From: Romanomermis culicivorax
Taxonomy: Eukaryota; Nematoda; Enoplea; Mermithida; Mermithidae
Direction of reading: 5' to 3'
NCBI GenBank assembly: GCA_963922205.1
Contig: CAWUHX010000153.1
Location: 248,001-312,000, forward strand
DNA length: 64,000 bases
Positions within the stretch are counted from its first letter, which is position 1. Each line of letters starts with the position of its first letter. The notes under the pieces are model-generated. The model was not told the origin of the DNA and ran no database searches. It worked only from the letters and a program-made list of their open reading frames with translations. Both the position numbers and the translations under genes were made by a program. Below, one piece after another: positions 45,201 to 57,790 of the stretch.

Positions 45201-48200
45201 AGATTTTTGTTCAAAACCATAAGTTCCATATAGCCTTAAAATATTAAGAGTAGTGCAGGACAGTTTGTATTTGCGCACTGAGTGGCATACTAAGAGTGTA
45301 TTCTTCATCATCAGTCCAAGTGAGCTTAACTTGCGACTTCCAGTGTGAGAAGTTTTTGTTCTGCTAACTTCACAGATTGGTTTACTCATGGAACCGGTTA
45401 AGAATGTGCTTTTGGTCTTAATATTTTACCCTTTCAAACCGTGAAGCGTGCATTTGATCTAGAAAGTTAAAGATTATTAAACGAATAAGAGAAAGGAATG
45501 GATCTTTTTTCAATTTGTGCGAATCGTCGTAAATCGACTTAAATTGTGCTAGGGGTTAGGTTTGAAAGCTCGTGTCGAGTTAACATAAGCGTACCGATTA
45601 ACCTTAACGCGTGTTAAAAGGCTCGAATTTAAGATGAGTTAACGTTAACTCGCCTTTATGTATAAGACACTTATTGTTTTGCAGGATACCACGATACGTC
45701 AATTTTTACTAACAAACTTAACGGAAAAGGATGGAAAAGTTGTTTGGAAAATGAATTTGAAGAGTATTAGTCGATTTATCTATAATGTTCACGAATTTCC
45801 AATACAGGATTCTACGTTGTCGTTTAATAAGCCAGCTTTATTCATATTTGGTGGAAATAGCTCATTTTACAGGTAAAAAAGGGAGGGTGTTTCTGCGGTC
45901 AGTGGTCGACCGGACAGTCCGGTGGAAAAATGGTCCGGCCCTGACCGGGCCTTTTCTGCTGTTAAGCTGGGCATCATAGATGTGTATAGGGTATAGGGGA
46001 TAAACTTCGGTATCTGGGACGCTAGATATCCCCCTGGCTCGAAAAAATCGTCGGATACCCTCTGGACTTTTTTGAAGAAAAGTCTTTTCATTACTTTCGA
46101 GATATTATATATAATGATAATTCTTAAGCAGCTCACCTTTTCTTTTTTGCACACCGATTTGAAACCCATAAATTTTTGTGGGTTAAGGTTTAAGATAAAG
46201 GCTAAATATTTTTCGCATAAATCGTCTGTTGCGTAAAATCTCTCGAACCTAAATGAATTTTCGAATTTTTATACGTACGTATATGCACAGCAAAAATCTA
46301 TTGTTCTGTCCGAATTCATGAGAAATGAATGATTTGTAGGCAATGCTTTGGTTTTTAGTTGGTTGACTGGCGCTTGCTCAGGCCAGACCTCAATTGTAGG
46401 AAGTAAAAGAGACCATAGGTCAATGAGAAGACATGAATATTAGCGACAGGGCGACGTAACACCCCCTGTATGACATGCAGACGATCGAGAAAAGATCGGT
46501 ACTACCATACACAGACAATGTCTTTCAATTTTGGGGATAATGATTTTAGCAGGGTAGTACCGTGAACTTTTTTTGGTCGTCAGCATGTCACACGAGGGGT
46601 GTCAGAAAGCACTATTGCTGCTGACCATGTCTTCTCGTTCACCTTGGGTCTCCGTTGGTGCCGTCAACCAGCTGAAATTTTCCTAGATACAGGCCGTTTT
46701 TCATGAATCTGGATAAAACAGCAAACATATCATGCAGATTTTAAGCCCGGAGCAGGCAACCTGAATTCAAAAATACGGCAATCAACCAAAAGTGCTCAAT
46801 ACTTTCACAATGCTTCTGTGCTCAGCTGTATCCTTTTCAACCGGTGTGCTTTCTTAATAATAATAACCGCCTAATTACGATGAGAACTGTAGAGTAGACT
46901 GATCCTCGAAGTACAATGTTCGATACCCTAAATCAAATCCACCCACACTATTTTTCGAGATATCTGATCACCTAGTCACCAATCTGATCACCATACTTTT
47001 CCCGTGTCAGAGTGAGACTTTGATTAGGCTATAGAAGAGGGGACCTAATCGCTACCCTGCTACTTCAAACTTTAAAGGACGACTCCTGAGGAAGAATTAG
47101 GGTGTAACAGTTCAATCTGTCCCAATTTCAACTCTATGATCACCTGCTTCAGTTCACTTGAACTGCAGATGAGCCAACACTCTCTGAGCTCGAAGACTTA
47201 AACCAACAGATAATACCGAGGAGTAAGGCCAAGAGAATTGAGTTGCAAATGTGGGAATGCTCGCACGGATGGTGCCCCTGAAATCCGGAGCTAAGCCTTC
47301 TTCATCACCGCTCCAGAAGAATCAATAAATTGTTCACACCTGCGTTGTATTTGGTGCGGACAATTCCACGAACTAACAGTAATAAAAATATAAAAGGTCA
47401 GTCCGGCCAACTTCACTTTCTCAATAAATAAAAAAGATTGACCGTCCTGTAGAATAGACGGCTCTTTTATGCACGTCATCTATGGAAATTAGCGTCATCG
47501 CCCTTTATGTCGACCTTTGGGCTTATCTGTATAACCTTGAGATAAACTAATGTCCATCCCCGGCTTCCGTCCGTCTAGAGGTTCGAATACTTGTCTGTTC
47601 AGCGTTCGCAGCTTTGAGTGCAGCAGTTTGATAATCTCTCTAAATGATTTGGGTGGGGTTGAACCTTAATCAGATTTCGATTTATCCTCAGCACATTTTT
47701 TGTGTTCTCACCAGATTTGACTCACCAGCAATGATGGAGAAGATGATGAAGGTAAATAATCAAGGGATAAGAAGACAAAGTTGTCGTGAGAATGAAAATG
47801 ATGCTATAGTTTAAGGATTTCTTCAAACAAAGCATACTTGATTCTGTTGTGGCATAACTTGTGTATAACTTGTTGTGGCATAACAACGGTTACAAATTCA
47901 CTTTGCGCACAGTCACGTGACTTGGCGTCTCGGCCAGTCCCCGTGATGTACCAATTGACGTCAGTACTAGGTTGGCCAGTCGTCGCCTACACTCGTGTTT
48001 TTGGTTTTGTATGCCTATCACGAGGTCGCATTTTATAGTATATTATCAAAAAGCCAAACGCCTTTTGTGTCCGTATTATCAATAATACTTTGCTTGCTAA
48101 TCTCTAGTTGAGCCTTTTCCAATTTATATACTGTTCGAGTACATTAATTATTCTCTATCAATATTGACTATAGTATTCGACTATAGTAAAGTTACTTTTG

Positions 48201-50939
48201 AATCACTTGTGGATTCTTTTGTTGTTTGATAGTTTCTTCTTAAGTGGTATCTCGACTGCTAAGGAGAAACTAAAGTTGCATAGGCGGTGTCGAGGCACTG
48301 TTTTTTTCCACATTTGCACTATAATGTGGAAAAAATCTGGAATGTGGAAAGACCTCAAAAAATTATTTTGTGGAAAAATTTTTTGAGGTCTTTCCTCAAA
48401 CATGGAAGAAAAATTTGGGGTTTTCATATTGAAAAGATGCATTTTGGTGCATTTTAGGATGTCCAAATCTCAAAATTTTCCGGTAATAATTTTAATAATC
48501 ATTATTATTTACAACCAAGCTCAGGCGCGGCTTTTAGCATGTCTACCTTAACTTATCATTTAACCTTTAATAGTTTTCATCATCTTAAACGTATTATTTC
48601 ATGTTTAATTGGCAATCTTGAGTATTATATCTTTATATTTAATGATGATATCCGCATTTTTTCCTTCATAAATTTTTTGAGAGAGATCAACACGTCAACT
48701 TTCTAAACTTTTTGAAGTGTTTGTTCCTTCCTCAACGTAAATTGAATTCAAAAGCTTCATGGAAGTATTTTTGGAAAATTTCTACGCTTCTGAGTCATTG
48801 CTTTTCGGCCAAATTTATGAAAGGTTACGAACAAATAATGGTCTTAAAATTTTTCGAATGACAAATTTCTAGAAATTACGATTCATGAACACAAAATTTA
48901 AATCTAATTTTTGAGATGTATGATCAGAATGATTATTAGAATGCTTTAAAAAGCTCAAAAACACTTAAATAAAGTGTTTATGAGCATTTTCAAGCGAAAA
49001 AACGAGGATTTTAAGACGAAAAAAAATTTTTTTCACATGTGGAAAGAAAATTTGACCCCTTTCCACATTTATGGAAAAAAGTTCGTGGAAAAAAAACAGT
49101 GTCGAGGACTGTTGTACAAACTATTCTAATACACCATCGGTTTATATAACTTAGTGTTATTACCAGGGCCGTGCACAGGATTTTTTCATGGGGGGCGGAC
49201 TAGATTTTTTCACTGAATAGCCCCAGAAAATGTTGATCTTACGCGGATATACTGTGTGCATCACCGTTTTTTTTCCTCGAAGATTTTTTCCACATGAGAA
49301 CCGGACCCAAAATTTTTTTCCTCATTTTCCAAAAATTCTCCACATTTGTAAAAACGCTTATAATGTGGCTACGGATGCTTTTTTATGCATTTTAGGAGCA
49401 TACCCAAGCATTTTGTTGTATTTGTAGTCAGAAACCTACAAAAATGAGGAAAAAATTGAGAAAATTCTGGTTATGTTAGTCAAAATGTGCTCTTGAAGAA
49501 TATATTGGTGTTCTATAGAACGGTCCGGCGCGGGGCGCCGGAAAAATTTTTTGATTTTCACTTTCTAAAACGCTGGAAAATGAACCTTCATAATGTTGGG
49601 AAATAAATTAAAATCAGACTGATGAAGCGTAATTTCAAAATCAGACTGATGAAGCGTAATCAGACTGATGAAGCGTAGTTTTTGTATTCTAAAACGCTGA
49701 GAAATAAATCTATCCAACAGATGTTTTGAAATCGCGTTCTAGAGTAATGTTTTCAATTTCCACCTTCAATAATCGCAAAAGTTCAGATTGCAAACGTTTA
49801 AAAAATTTCAATCATCGAGAGAAAAAATTGAGAGACTTGATGAAAAATCTCTATTTTCGGCGACATAATTCACTGTAAACGATTAGAAAATGAAACGAGC
49901 TAACTTGATTGATAGAAACTGTTGAGCATTAATTAGTAAGTCGAAGTAGATATGCTAACGGCCGCGCCTGATAGAATATAATCATAATTACCGGCGCGAA
50001 GCGCCGGAAAATTTTGAAATTTTGACCTTTTAAAGTCCACCAAAACGCATCTTTTCGGTTTAGAGTTACTGCCTCAATGGGGGGGGGGGGCGGCCGCCCC
50101 CCGCCTCCCCTTGTGCACGGCCCTGGTTATTACAATACCGTATACCGATACAGTAATCTCTTATACACATATAACCTAACATCCGCCTTGCAACAATTCC
50201 AATTAAATAATATAAGAGCTTTAAAAAAGGATGATCCAACAAGATTCACATATCTAATCTAGGGTAAAGAACATGCTGATTTTGCGATAGAAGTCCTTTC
50301 TTTCATCATCTTGGTAAAATCGGATTCTACACTCACCCTGGCCGACCCTCAGCGAAATCTCCAAGCTGGGCATGCATGCTTACGAGTTTTGCCGTTTAGC
50401 AGTACACCCAAATTCATCGTCATATCTTTGAGACTTTTGACTAGTTGGATGTAACGGGTCATTGAGGGCCTTAAAATACGTTTTCGAGCAGAAAATTGAC
50501 AAAACATGCTCGTGATCAATTAATTTTTCCTTTATAAGTGATACTGGGCATTATTTCAGTTCTTAGCGTCAGAAAATTTGTGCTCCTTGACGGATTTTGG
50601 TTCAATAAAGTCACTTTCGACCAAAAACTTTTTTTTCGTCGATTTCTGGCGGCCTGGAACCGTCGACATAGTTTTTGGTGAGAGTCGTGGTTAACTGCCA
50701 AAACAACAACTTTTTGTAGATGAGGCTTTCCCCTACTACAGGCATGTTCGTCGTTATAAATTATGCAAAATTTACATTGATGTTCATTTATTTCTTTTAG
50801 AGGTGCCGAAGACGACTGGTATCTTCAAAGAAAATTTTTGAAAGCGGTCATCGAAGTTATACCCCAGTGCGGTCACTGGTTGCATTTTGAGAAACCTAAA
50901 GATTTCTTGCAGCACGTTGTGAATTTCATCAATAAATAG
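42224..50939 (+). CDS. ABHD11: ABHD11-type alpha/beta hydrolase, predicted mitochondrial
   Basis: Six exons, 42224-42285, 42548-42701, 43034-43213, 43348-43524, 45685-45872 and 50801-50939, give 900 nt and 299 aa (human ABHD11 is 315). Exon 1 encodes a basic, Arg-rich, acid-poor leader (MRILRRLQAIWLSKYRYST) typical of a mitochondrial presequence, which fits the known matrix location. The fold motifs are in order: LILHGLFGHTGNW (oxyanion strand), ADLRNHGCSPH, the nucleophile elbow GHSLGG with S119, DLIEKLIVEDI, RQFLLTNL, and CGHWLHFEKP with H279 as catalytic His. In mammals ABHD11 protects lipoylated 2-oxoacid dehydrogenases and has lipid hydrolase activity. Introns 4 (2.2 kb) and 5 (4.9 kb) contain transposons. 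An acceptor AG lies 6 nt before the start codon and about 155 bp after the YAE1 stop, so this may be the last gene of the cluster. An AATAAA hexamer overlaps the end of the ORF (50931-50936). Confidence 0.92.
43684..45120. mobile_element. foldback-type element with GGGGGCGAATTG repeat arms, in ABHD11 intron 4
   Basis: The left arm (43684-43833) and right arm (45009-45120) are inverted. Each is a tandem array of an 11-16 bp unit around GGGGGCGAATTG. CATGAACGA lies just outside the left end (43668-43676) and 7 bp beyond the right end (45128-45136). The interior includes a purine-rich run (44170-44370) and no recognisable gene. Confidence 0.75.
45873..48287. other. ABHD11 intron 5, first half, no recognisable feature
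   Basis: It shows no exon, RNA gene or element end that I can support. Confidence 0.5.
48296..49101. mobile_element. hAT-like MITE, CCAC-word family, in ABHD11 intron 5
   Basis: It is 806 bp with ends CACTGTTTTTTTCCACATTTG and GTGGAAAAAAAACAGTG. TCGAGG sits immediately outside both ends; counting the shared TG, the duplication TGTCGAGG is 8 bp (48288-48295 and 49100-49107). Confidence 0.88.
49164..50125. mobile_element. hAT-like element, CAGGGCCGTGCACA ends, in ABHD11 intron 5
   Basis: Ends are CAGGGCCGTGCACAGG and CCTTGTGCACGGCCCTG. An exact 8-bp TSD (GTTATTAC) lies at 49156-49163 and 50126-50133. A CCTC-word element fragment (49262 to about 50070) is inserted, leaving about 150 bp of the host element. 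Confidence 0.92.
50931..50936 (+). terminator. AATAAA abutting the ABHD11 stop codon
   Basis: The last codons plus stop read AATAAATAG, so the hexamer lies inside the ORF end. If used, the 3'UTR would be only about 10-25 nt. It may be chance. Confidence 0.25.
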
Positions 50940-51139
50940 AAGTCAGCATATAGCCTTTTCGGGAAAATACATCACTTCGACGAAAGTGATTAAATCTGAT
51001 TGTGACAGAAACGCGTTCAATTTCATATTGTACGATATGTCTTTCTGAAGTTTACTGTATTTCATCCGATGGAAACAGCCGCGAAAATTTACTGAGCATT
51101 GCGGAGGGAGATCTGTCATGAACGGAAAGACACGGGGAT

Positions 51140-51358
51140 CATACCTGTACTTGGGGTTACCCCCCCCCCAACTGTACCCAAAATCATTTTTCCTCCCCCC
51201 CCCAGTTTGGAAAAAATTAAAAAAATGTTCAAAAAAGTCTATGTTTTTTGGCCTTTTTTGGGAAAAATTTCGACTTTTTCCTACCCCCCCCCTCCCCCAA
51301 AAAAATTTCGGATTTACCCCCCCCCCCCCCCCCCAACTGGTCGGAGATCTTACAGGTA
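51140..51358 (+). mobile_element. CATACCTGTA-family MITE
   Basis: It starts CATACCTGTACTTGGGG and ends TACAGGTA, with the last bases lost. GGGGAT flanks both sides. It lies 200 bp after the ABHD11 stop. Confidence 0.82.
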
Positions 51359-51464
51359 GGGGATCATTTGAAAAAATGGCAAGAATTTGAAAGAAGTGAT
51401 CGCGTTTGAAAGAACTGACGGAACACACCCAACTACAGTAATTTTGACTAACATCGTGAGTAGG

Positions 51465-51675
51465 CATGCCTGTAAGACCTCCGACCAGTTGGGGGGGGGG
51501 TAGAAAAAAGTCGAAATTTTTCCCAAAAAAAGGCCAAAAAACATACACTTTTTGCCAAATTTTTTTAATTTTTTCCCAACTGGGGGGTGAGGTTGGGGGG
51601 TAAATGATTTTGGGTACAGGGTTGGCCAAGTTGGGGGGGGGTCCCCCCCACCCCCCCCCCACAAGTACAGGTATG
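51465..51675 (-). mobile_element. CATACCTGTA-family MITE, exact TSD
   Basis: It is 211 bp, from CATGCCTGTAAGACC to TACAGGTATG. An exact 8-bp TSD (TGAGTAGG) lies at 51457-51464 and 51676-51683. It is opposite in orientation to the copy 100 bp upstream. Confidence 0.92.
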
Positions 51676-52340
51676 TGAGTAGGTTTTTCAACTCCGCGAG
51701 CATTTTTTTCTAAAAATTTCTGCCTCATTTTTTCCAAATGATCCTGTCGCTTTTGAAAAAACTAATACCGCGTTTGGAAAATTTGATCCTACTTCTTGAA
51801 AAAAGCGGAGAGAAATTTTGAAAACGAACATGCCGTTCAAATGGCGCTCGATAAATTTCTGACCTTCGTGAGTTCTGTTTTCAAAGCTCGCGAGCAAGTT
51901 TTTCAAAACTACAGTAAACAAAGTTTTTTCCTGGAAAAAAAAATTTTTCCGTTGGGGTGGATCATTCCCGCCAAAATGGGCAGGATCATATGATTGGTTG
52001 AGGGGTGGTCTTATATTATTCACGATTTGTCCTATACCTTTAGCGTTAGAGTTGATTTGATTGGTTCCTGCCCATTTACTTGCACTAATTTGTTGCTAAC
52101 TATCTGACAGCTCAAAGGAACATTCAACTGAAATTGTCGCATAGGAAAAAATAAGACGATGACGATTTATCGCGCGTGTTCTAATAAGAGAGACTTACGG
52201 AACATAGAAAAGCGTGCGGAACACTGTAAACAGAACAATCAGAGTGTTGACGAATTTCACGCAATGATAATCGTAAGCAGGAGATTGAACGGCTTGTAGA
52301 GAGTGCTATGTCAATTTATCCAAGGAACTTCGCTCAGGTC

Positions 52341-52552
52341 CATACCTGTACTTGAGGGGGTTTGGGGGGATCCCCCCCCCCAACTCGGCCAACCCTGTAC
52401 CCAAAATCATTTCTGCCCCAACCCCCCCCCCCCAGTTTGGAAAAAATTGAAAAAATTTTCAAAAAAGTGTATGTTTTTTGGCCTTTTTTGGGAAAAATTT
52501 CGACTTCTTCCTACCCCCCCCCCTACAACTGGTCAGAGGTCTTACAGGTATG
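52341..52552 (+). mobile_element. CATACCTGTA-family MITE, exact TSD
   Basis: It is 212 bp. An exact 8-bp TSD (CTCAGGTC) lies at 52333-52340 and 52553-52560. Confidence 0.93.
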
Positions 52553-53329
52553 CTCAGGTCGTTTAAGGTTTTTGGAGCCGAAACTTGGACTGCACTAACT
52601 TGCCCTTCTAGGAGTTGAACTGAACCCAAATGCTCAATCTATTTTTCAAATAGTTTGACTCAACCTAGATCACACATTAGGTTTTCGATTTACTAGCCAT
52701 GCTCAGAGCCTCTCACAAAACTGACTGCTCACTAAGACAAACAAAACAACAACTAACTTTATCACAAACTTGCTGGGAGTCTAATCCTCAATGTTGTGAA
52801 CCTTCGGACAACTTTGAACAACTTTGAGCTCCAGAAGGATGCATTCTTGTGAATCACTTTGAAAAGCTGAAGAGCCTACTGTAGTCAATGGGCACCCTAT
52901 TTACACTCCTCCCCTCCCCCTTTGATGCAAATCGCCTCAAGCGATTCGAATTTTCTCTCTTCAGGAATGAGCAGTTTTTTCTTTAGATGCATAGAATATT
53001 TCTTTCTTTAGCAGACCTTTTCATTCAAGTTCAGCAGCGATCAGATACTTTTGAAACAATGGGGGCACTTTTTCGTATATGGAACAAATTTTTTTTCGAC
53101 AGAATGTATCGCCAAGGCTGAATTTTGAGCGGTAGGACCAAAGTCTTTATTCTGATGACCGGAGTCTTCAGCCACGGAGGGGTCAGTGTTTCAGAATGGA
53201 ATCTTTAGCCATGGAGGTGTCAGATCAGAAAGTTTGCAGCAGATGCAAGCTTTAAGTTTCATAGAGAAACGTATATAAGGCTTCTGGCGAAGTCTTTGAA
53301 ACTTGAAATTCGAAAGGTATTGAGCAGAT

Positions 53330-53429
53330 NNNNNNNNNNNNNNNNNNNNNNNNNNNNNNNNNNNNNNNNNNNNNNNNNNNNNNNNNNNNNNNNNNNNNNN
53401 NNNNNNNNNNNNNNNNNNNNNNNNNNNNN
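53330..53429. other. assembly gap, exactly 100 N
   Basis: A round 100-N run marks a scaffold join of unknown length. The 10-mer TTGAGCAGAT ends the left side (53320-53329) and recurs at 53454-53463 on the right, so the true gap may be zero. Confidence 0.95.
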
Positions 53430-53453
53430 AGCAGTGGTATCAACGCAGAGTAC
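53430..53453 (+). other. template-switch cDNA adapter remnant (SMART-type oligo)
   Basis: The 24 bases right after the gap, beginning AGCAGTGGTATCAACGCAG, equal the well-known SMART PCR primer core. This is laboratory sequence, not genome. Confidence 0.93.
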
Positions 53454-53968
53454 TTGAGCAGATCAATACTGAACTGTAGAAGGAATCTCAGTGATATGGT
53501 TGAGTTGTAGAAAAATTCAAAATGTTTAGGATGTCATGGTTTCTTTGCCATCCAGTAGATTACGTCAAAGCATGTTTCCAAACGAAGTTTTTATCACAGC
53601 TTGCAAATTGGCCATACGCAACCTTTAGTCTGTGAAAGACTATGATGAAGACAAAACAGAAAACGGAATATATATAAAACGAATTGATTTCGAAGTAGAA
53701 AATAAATATTTTACGAATGATACAAAATTCAGTCTCAATGCAGTACTGCATGACTAGTCAGTTGTGGAGGACCACTGACTTGCGCGTTAGAAATTTCGAA
53801 TGCTATTTGAGGCATGTACGGTTTTATTCGCTAAAGCGAGGCTTTCTGCGATTGTCCAGTGTCAATTGTGATAATGTTTTTTGCAATTTAGAATCCATTT
53901 TATCACGTTCAGTGATGTGTGGAGGGATTGGCCTCTGATATACCATTGGTCTCTGTTCGATGGGATAT

Positions 53969-54768
53969 TCAAAGTTTTTCTTTTCCAAAGTTCACGTGTT
54001 GAACTATGACGCTTTTAAAACTTTCATTTGTGAAAGGGAAGATTTTCCCATTAACCCACGTTTGACAATTCGGTTCTATGTAACTGGACGAGATATTCAA
54101 AATCGGTAGCAATCCGTCAGTTTTTACTATTTGCATTTGACTTTGTCCTGTGGAAGTATTTGAAAATACTTCACCATAGGGTGCTTTTTCAATTAGTTCC
54201 AAAACGGTGTAGTTCTTGTGAAGGTCTTCGATTCTGATGAAGTTTTCGTTAAAGTTTGTTATGGCTCGATTGCTCGGATGCACTAGGAAATCGGTTCCTA
54301 GGAGGTATTGCTCTCCTGCAGTAGGTAGAATCCAGCATGGTACTAGATGTTTTCCAAATGATGAATTGATTTTGAAATTATTGTACCCCGGGCATCGAGG
54401 ATAGCACCCTCGGCTACTTTTATCTGTGCAGATGTTTCTAATGTTTCATAGTCAATCCGGAAAGAGTGTTGAGCTAGGCATGAGGAAACAACTGAACATT
54501 GAGCACCAGTGTCGATCAAGGCTTTTGTTTTGGTTTTTCCAATTTTAGCATCAATATGAAAAGCTCGTGTAGGAGCATATAAGCTCATAAGTTTGATGTC
54601 TTTTTTTGAACATTCTTCGATTTGACATAGGCTCAATCTCGCGATCCACGGTTCAGTAGGTTTTTGGATTGTGAAATTGGTGATTCCTCTCCATAACGCA
54701 CCACTTGAACGAGTTTTCTTAAAGATGAGTATTGTTAAGTCAAAGTTTTGTAATTGGTCACAAATCAT
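53969..54768 (-). pseudogene. LTR-retrotransposon pol fragment with retropepsin domain
   Basis: On the - strand, 54768-54343 contains an aspartic protease active site, KALIDTGAQCSVVSS, in a Gypsy/BEL-like context. A one-base frame change near 54360 separates it from the flap and C-terminal part, which continues CWILPTAGEQYLLGTDFLV and then reads on to 53969. No reverse transcriptase, integrase or LTR is seen nearby. It is a broken relic and the element's ends were not found. Confidence 0.75.
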
Positions 54769-55305
54769 GATTTTAGATTTTAGTACACTCCATTGTCTTG
54801 CCTGGGGAAAAGAATTGTGCCAAAGCTTTACTGTTGCAGAAAATAAATATGTTAAAATTGTTTAATGCGAAAATATATAAATGTGATGTAACTAGTGATG
54901 CTTGCTCTGAAATGGATTTTATGAATCTTGTTGACATTAAGACGTTTAGAGTGTCTATTACCTGCAAATTATTGAGTATCAGTTTTTTGATTTATGTGTT
55001 TAAAAAGGCTCTCTATTTAAGCATTAAAAATCTGTTATTATTTGAAATCAATCTGACATTTTTTGGCACTATTATGTAAAAAATCTTGCATTTTCTAACA
55101 ATTTGATCTGGCAACACTGTTGCTCAGTTATGTCAGGAAATTGATTATTCGAAAAAATTTATCGATTTTTTCAGTTTTGTTCTGGCAAATGTTCTAGCTT
55201 CGCCTAAGGCTTAGTCTTAGACTTATGGTTAGGAAGCAGAAAACTAAATTTTTTTTAACCAATAAAATTCATGACAGTTCTTGCTCTAGACTGCTCTGTT
55301 CAAAG

Positions 55306-55554
55306 CATACCTGTACTTGGGGGGGGTTGGGGAGGGGACCCCTCCCCCAACTTGGCCAACTCTGTACCCAAAATCATTTGCACCCCCTCCAACCCCCCCC
55401 CCCACCCCAGTTTGGAAAAAATTAAAAAAATTTGCAGAAAAGTGTATGTTTTTTGGCCTTTTTGGGGAAAAATTTCGACTTTTTTCTACCCCCCCCCCCC
55501 CAAATTTCGGATTTACCCCCCCCCCTCCAACTGGTCGGAGGTCTTACAGGTATG
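55306..55554 (+). mobile_element. CATACCTGTA-family MITE, exact TSD
   Basis: It is 249 bp with both ends intact. An exact 8-bp TSD (GTTCAAAG) lies at 55298-55305 and 55555-55562. Confidence 0.93.
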
Positions 55555-55774
55555 GTTCAAAGCTAGACAAATTCAGGGGCAGAGTTTTCTCTTTTACACA
55601 TAGCAACTAAATTTGAGCTGTTACAGTCAAATTTTCAGGAATTTGCACAGTGCAACGGTTTCCTGGGTGCTTATGCACTTTATGGCCTATCGAATTTTTC
55701 CCAACTTTTTTTACACATAAGAAGCCTATGTCCAAAGCTAGGCCTAAGTCTAATGTGTTTAGACCGTGCAACCC

Positions 55775-57720
55775 ATATGTACGTGTAATTGGGGGGGACC
55801 TCCCAACTTGGTCGAACACTATACCCAAGTTTTGGGACTGACTTTTACTGACTTTTTTGAAAATTATCGAAATTTTCGGTTTTTTCGACGTTCGTGGGAC
55901 TTTCGAGACCCCCCCCCCCCCCCCTTCAAGAAAATTTTTTTTTAGAATTTTAGTAGCCCCACCACAAAATTCATACATACAGGTGGTGGCGGATGCAGAA
56001 ATTTTTTCGGGGGGGGGGGAGGTTTTACAAAATTGTTTTTTGCCTCAAAAAACATGCCTACTGTGATAAAAACGTTGTTTTTCGATATTTCTCAACGTCC
56101 TACATCTTTCTGGCTCAAAATTAAGTATTTTTCCAAAAAAATTCAAGAAATTTTCAAAAAATTTTCAGATTCCCCTATAGGTATACATAAAAAACGGTAT
56201 TTCAAAAGTTTCGGGGGGCACCCGCCCCCCGCTCCCCCCTAAATCCGCACTTGCATACAGGTATAATACAACCTATGTGTTAAAAAACTTCGAAAAATTC
56301 GATAGGCCATCAACACTGTTCGCGGAGACGAGACTCTATCGCCATTCGGCGAAAGAGGTCAAAAATTTTTTCGCCACTTTTTTCATGTCGTTTCTTCGCA
56401 TCAAAATGCCACTAAATTATTTATGCATTTTTGAGCTTTTCAGACAGTATTCATGCTTATGCAGTCAGTAATTTACCAAAAATGAAGAGAGAACAAAAAA
56501 TTTTGATTTTAGAATTAGACTATATGATAAGAATATATCAAAATTAATTGTCACAAAAAAGTAGAAACGTCAAAGGTAGGAAAAGCTAAATTGCATAGCA
56601 ATTTGATTTCCGACATATCCGTGCTTAGCCAAAATGAAGAATCATAGACTGCATCTGAATCATCCTTTCTTCCGGCGCGAAGTGCCGGAAAAAATTTCGA
56701 GTATCGATGCTCTAGAACGTTGGGCGATCAACCTTTTTACACTTCTTTCATGATTTAAACATTGCTTTTTCCAGCCTAATGATGTTCAAACTTGAATGAT
56801 GTGCAGATTTTTTCAATCATCCAACCAGCTAAAAAAGTCAAAGGCGTTTCATAAATTTGGGTGAAACAGCAAAACTTATAAATATATACTTTCGGCGCTT
56901 CCTGCTCAAATTTTTTTTTGTGGGTTTTTATTACTCTGAAATGCTGGAAAATGCATCTTTTCACCATTTATTTCCTGGATAAGTCTTCTAATTTTGCAAT
57001 CAATTCAATCATTTTCAATAGTCGAACAAAATGCAAAAAAAATCTTATAGAGAGCATGCGATCCCAAAAAAGTGAAAGGACCCTCCTACTATGTACAAAG
57101 TAGCTAAAAAGTGATGTCTGACCAATTTTGCGTTCATGCATATGCGGAATCCTCGTGTCAAAATCGTTCGGATATGGTACCCAGATGTTGAGACTCTCCC
57201 CTCAAACTCAATAAAAGGTGGCATTGTTTGACCTTTTTTGGGGAGATTTTTTGGTTTTTTAGATTAGTTTGGGGACGTTCAAACTTCTTCAGTTTGATTC
57301 ACCCTAGTCCCAGCGTCATCAAGTTGGCGGAGAAGTGTCCCCCAACCTCCTCACAATCACAGGTATAATATTAAGGGGTCGGAACGTATAATTTTCTCCG
57401 CGCTAGGTGCCGAGTCAATTAACATGATATTAACTGCCCTTATTTGGCCCGAACACGAGCAAGTTTCCGTCAAATAGTATTTTGTATCATCGGAGTAAAT
57501 GAAAATTTGAAATTCCTCTGGTTGTTTTGAGTAGGATCAACTTAGAAATGAAAATAGACGTCTGTTTGGCCGCGTGTCAGCTAATTATACATAGTGAATA
57601 TCAAAGGGCATAGGTAACCAAATTGCAAATTTTGACCTTTGAGAACCACACTCAAATATCTTTCCTCATTCCAGTTAATACAACCGCATTCAGAGTTTCT
57701 AAAATTCAATTTATATCGTG
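55775..57720. other. intergenic stretch upstream of DCP1 with degraded repeats
   Basis: It has G-run/C-run remnants (55790-55925 and 56005-56240), a CGCC-word fragment (56310-56470), a CCGGCGCGAAGTGCCGG palindrome (about 56672) and sequence like the empty site of the 18464 element (56588-56632). The DCP1 promoter should lie at the end, but no core element stands out. Confidence 0.55.
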
Positions 57721-57734
57721 TTTCAGTAAATTTA

Positions 57735-57790
57735 TACTTCTTTTTTAGTCAGTATCTTCGTTATCGATCGATTTGCCTTAAAAACAAACC
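57735..57790 (+). promoter_or_regulatory. splice acceptor 42 nt before DCP1 ATG
   Basis: A strong tract (cttcttttttag) has its AG at 57747-57748, with a 42-nt leader to the start codon. It could be a cis 5'UTR intron or a trans-splice acceptor. Confidence 0.45.

Noticed and set aside
50943..51737. 264-codon - strand open frame rich in Pro/Gly
   Set aside because: It runs through two CATACCTGTA MITEs; the Pro/Gly content comes from C- and G-runs.
53252..53443. open frame with 34 unknown residues
   Set aside because: It crosses the 100-N gap and the adapter remnant.
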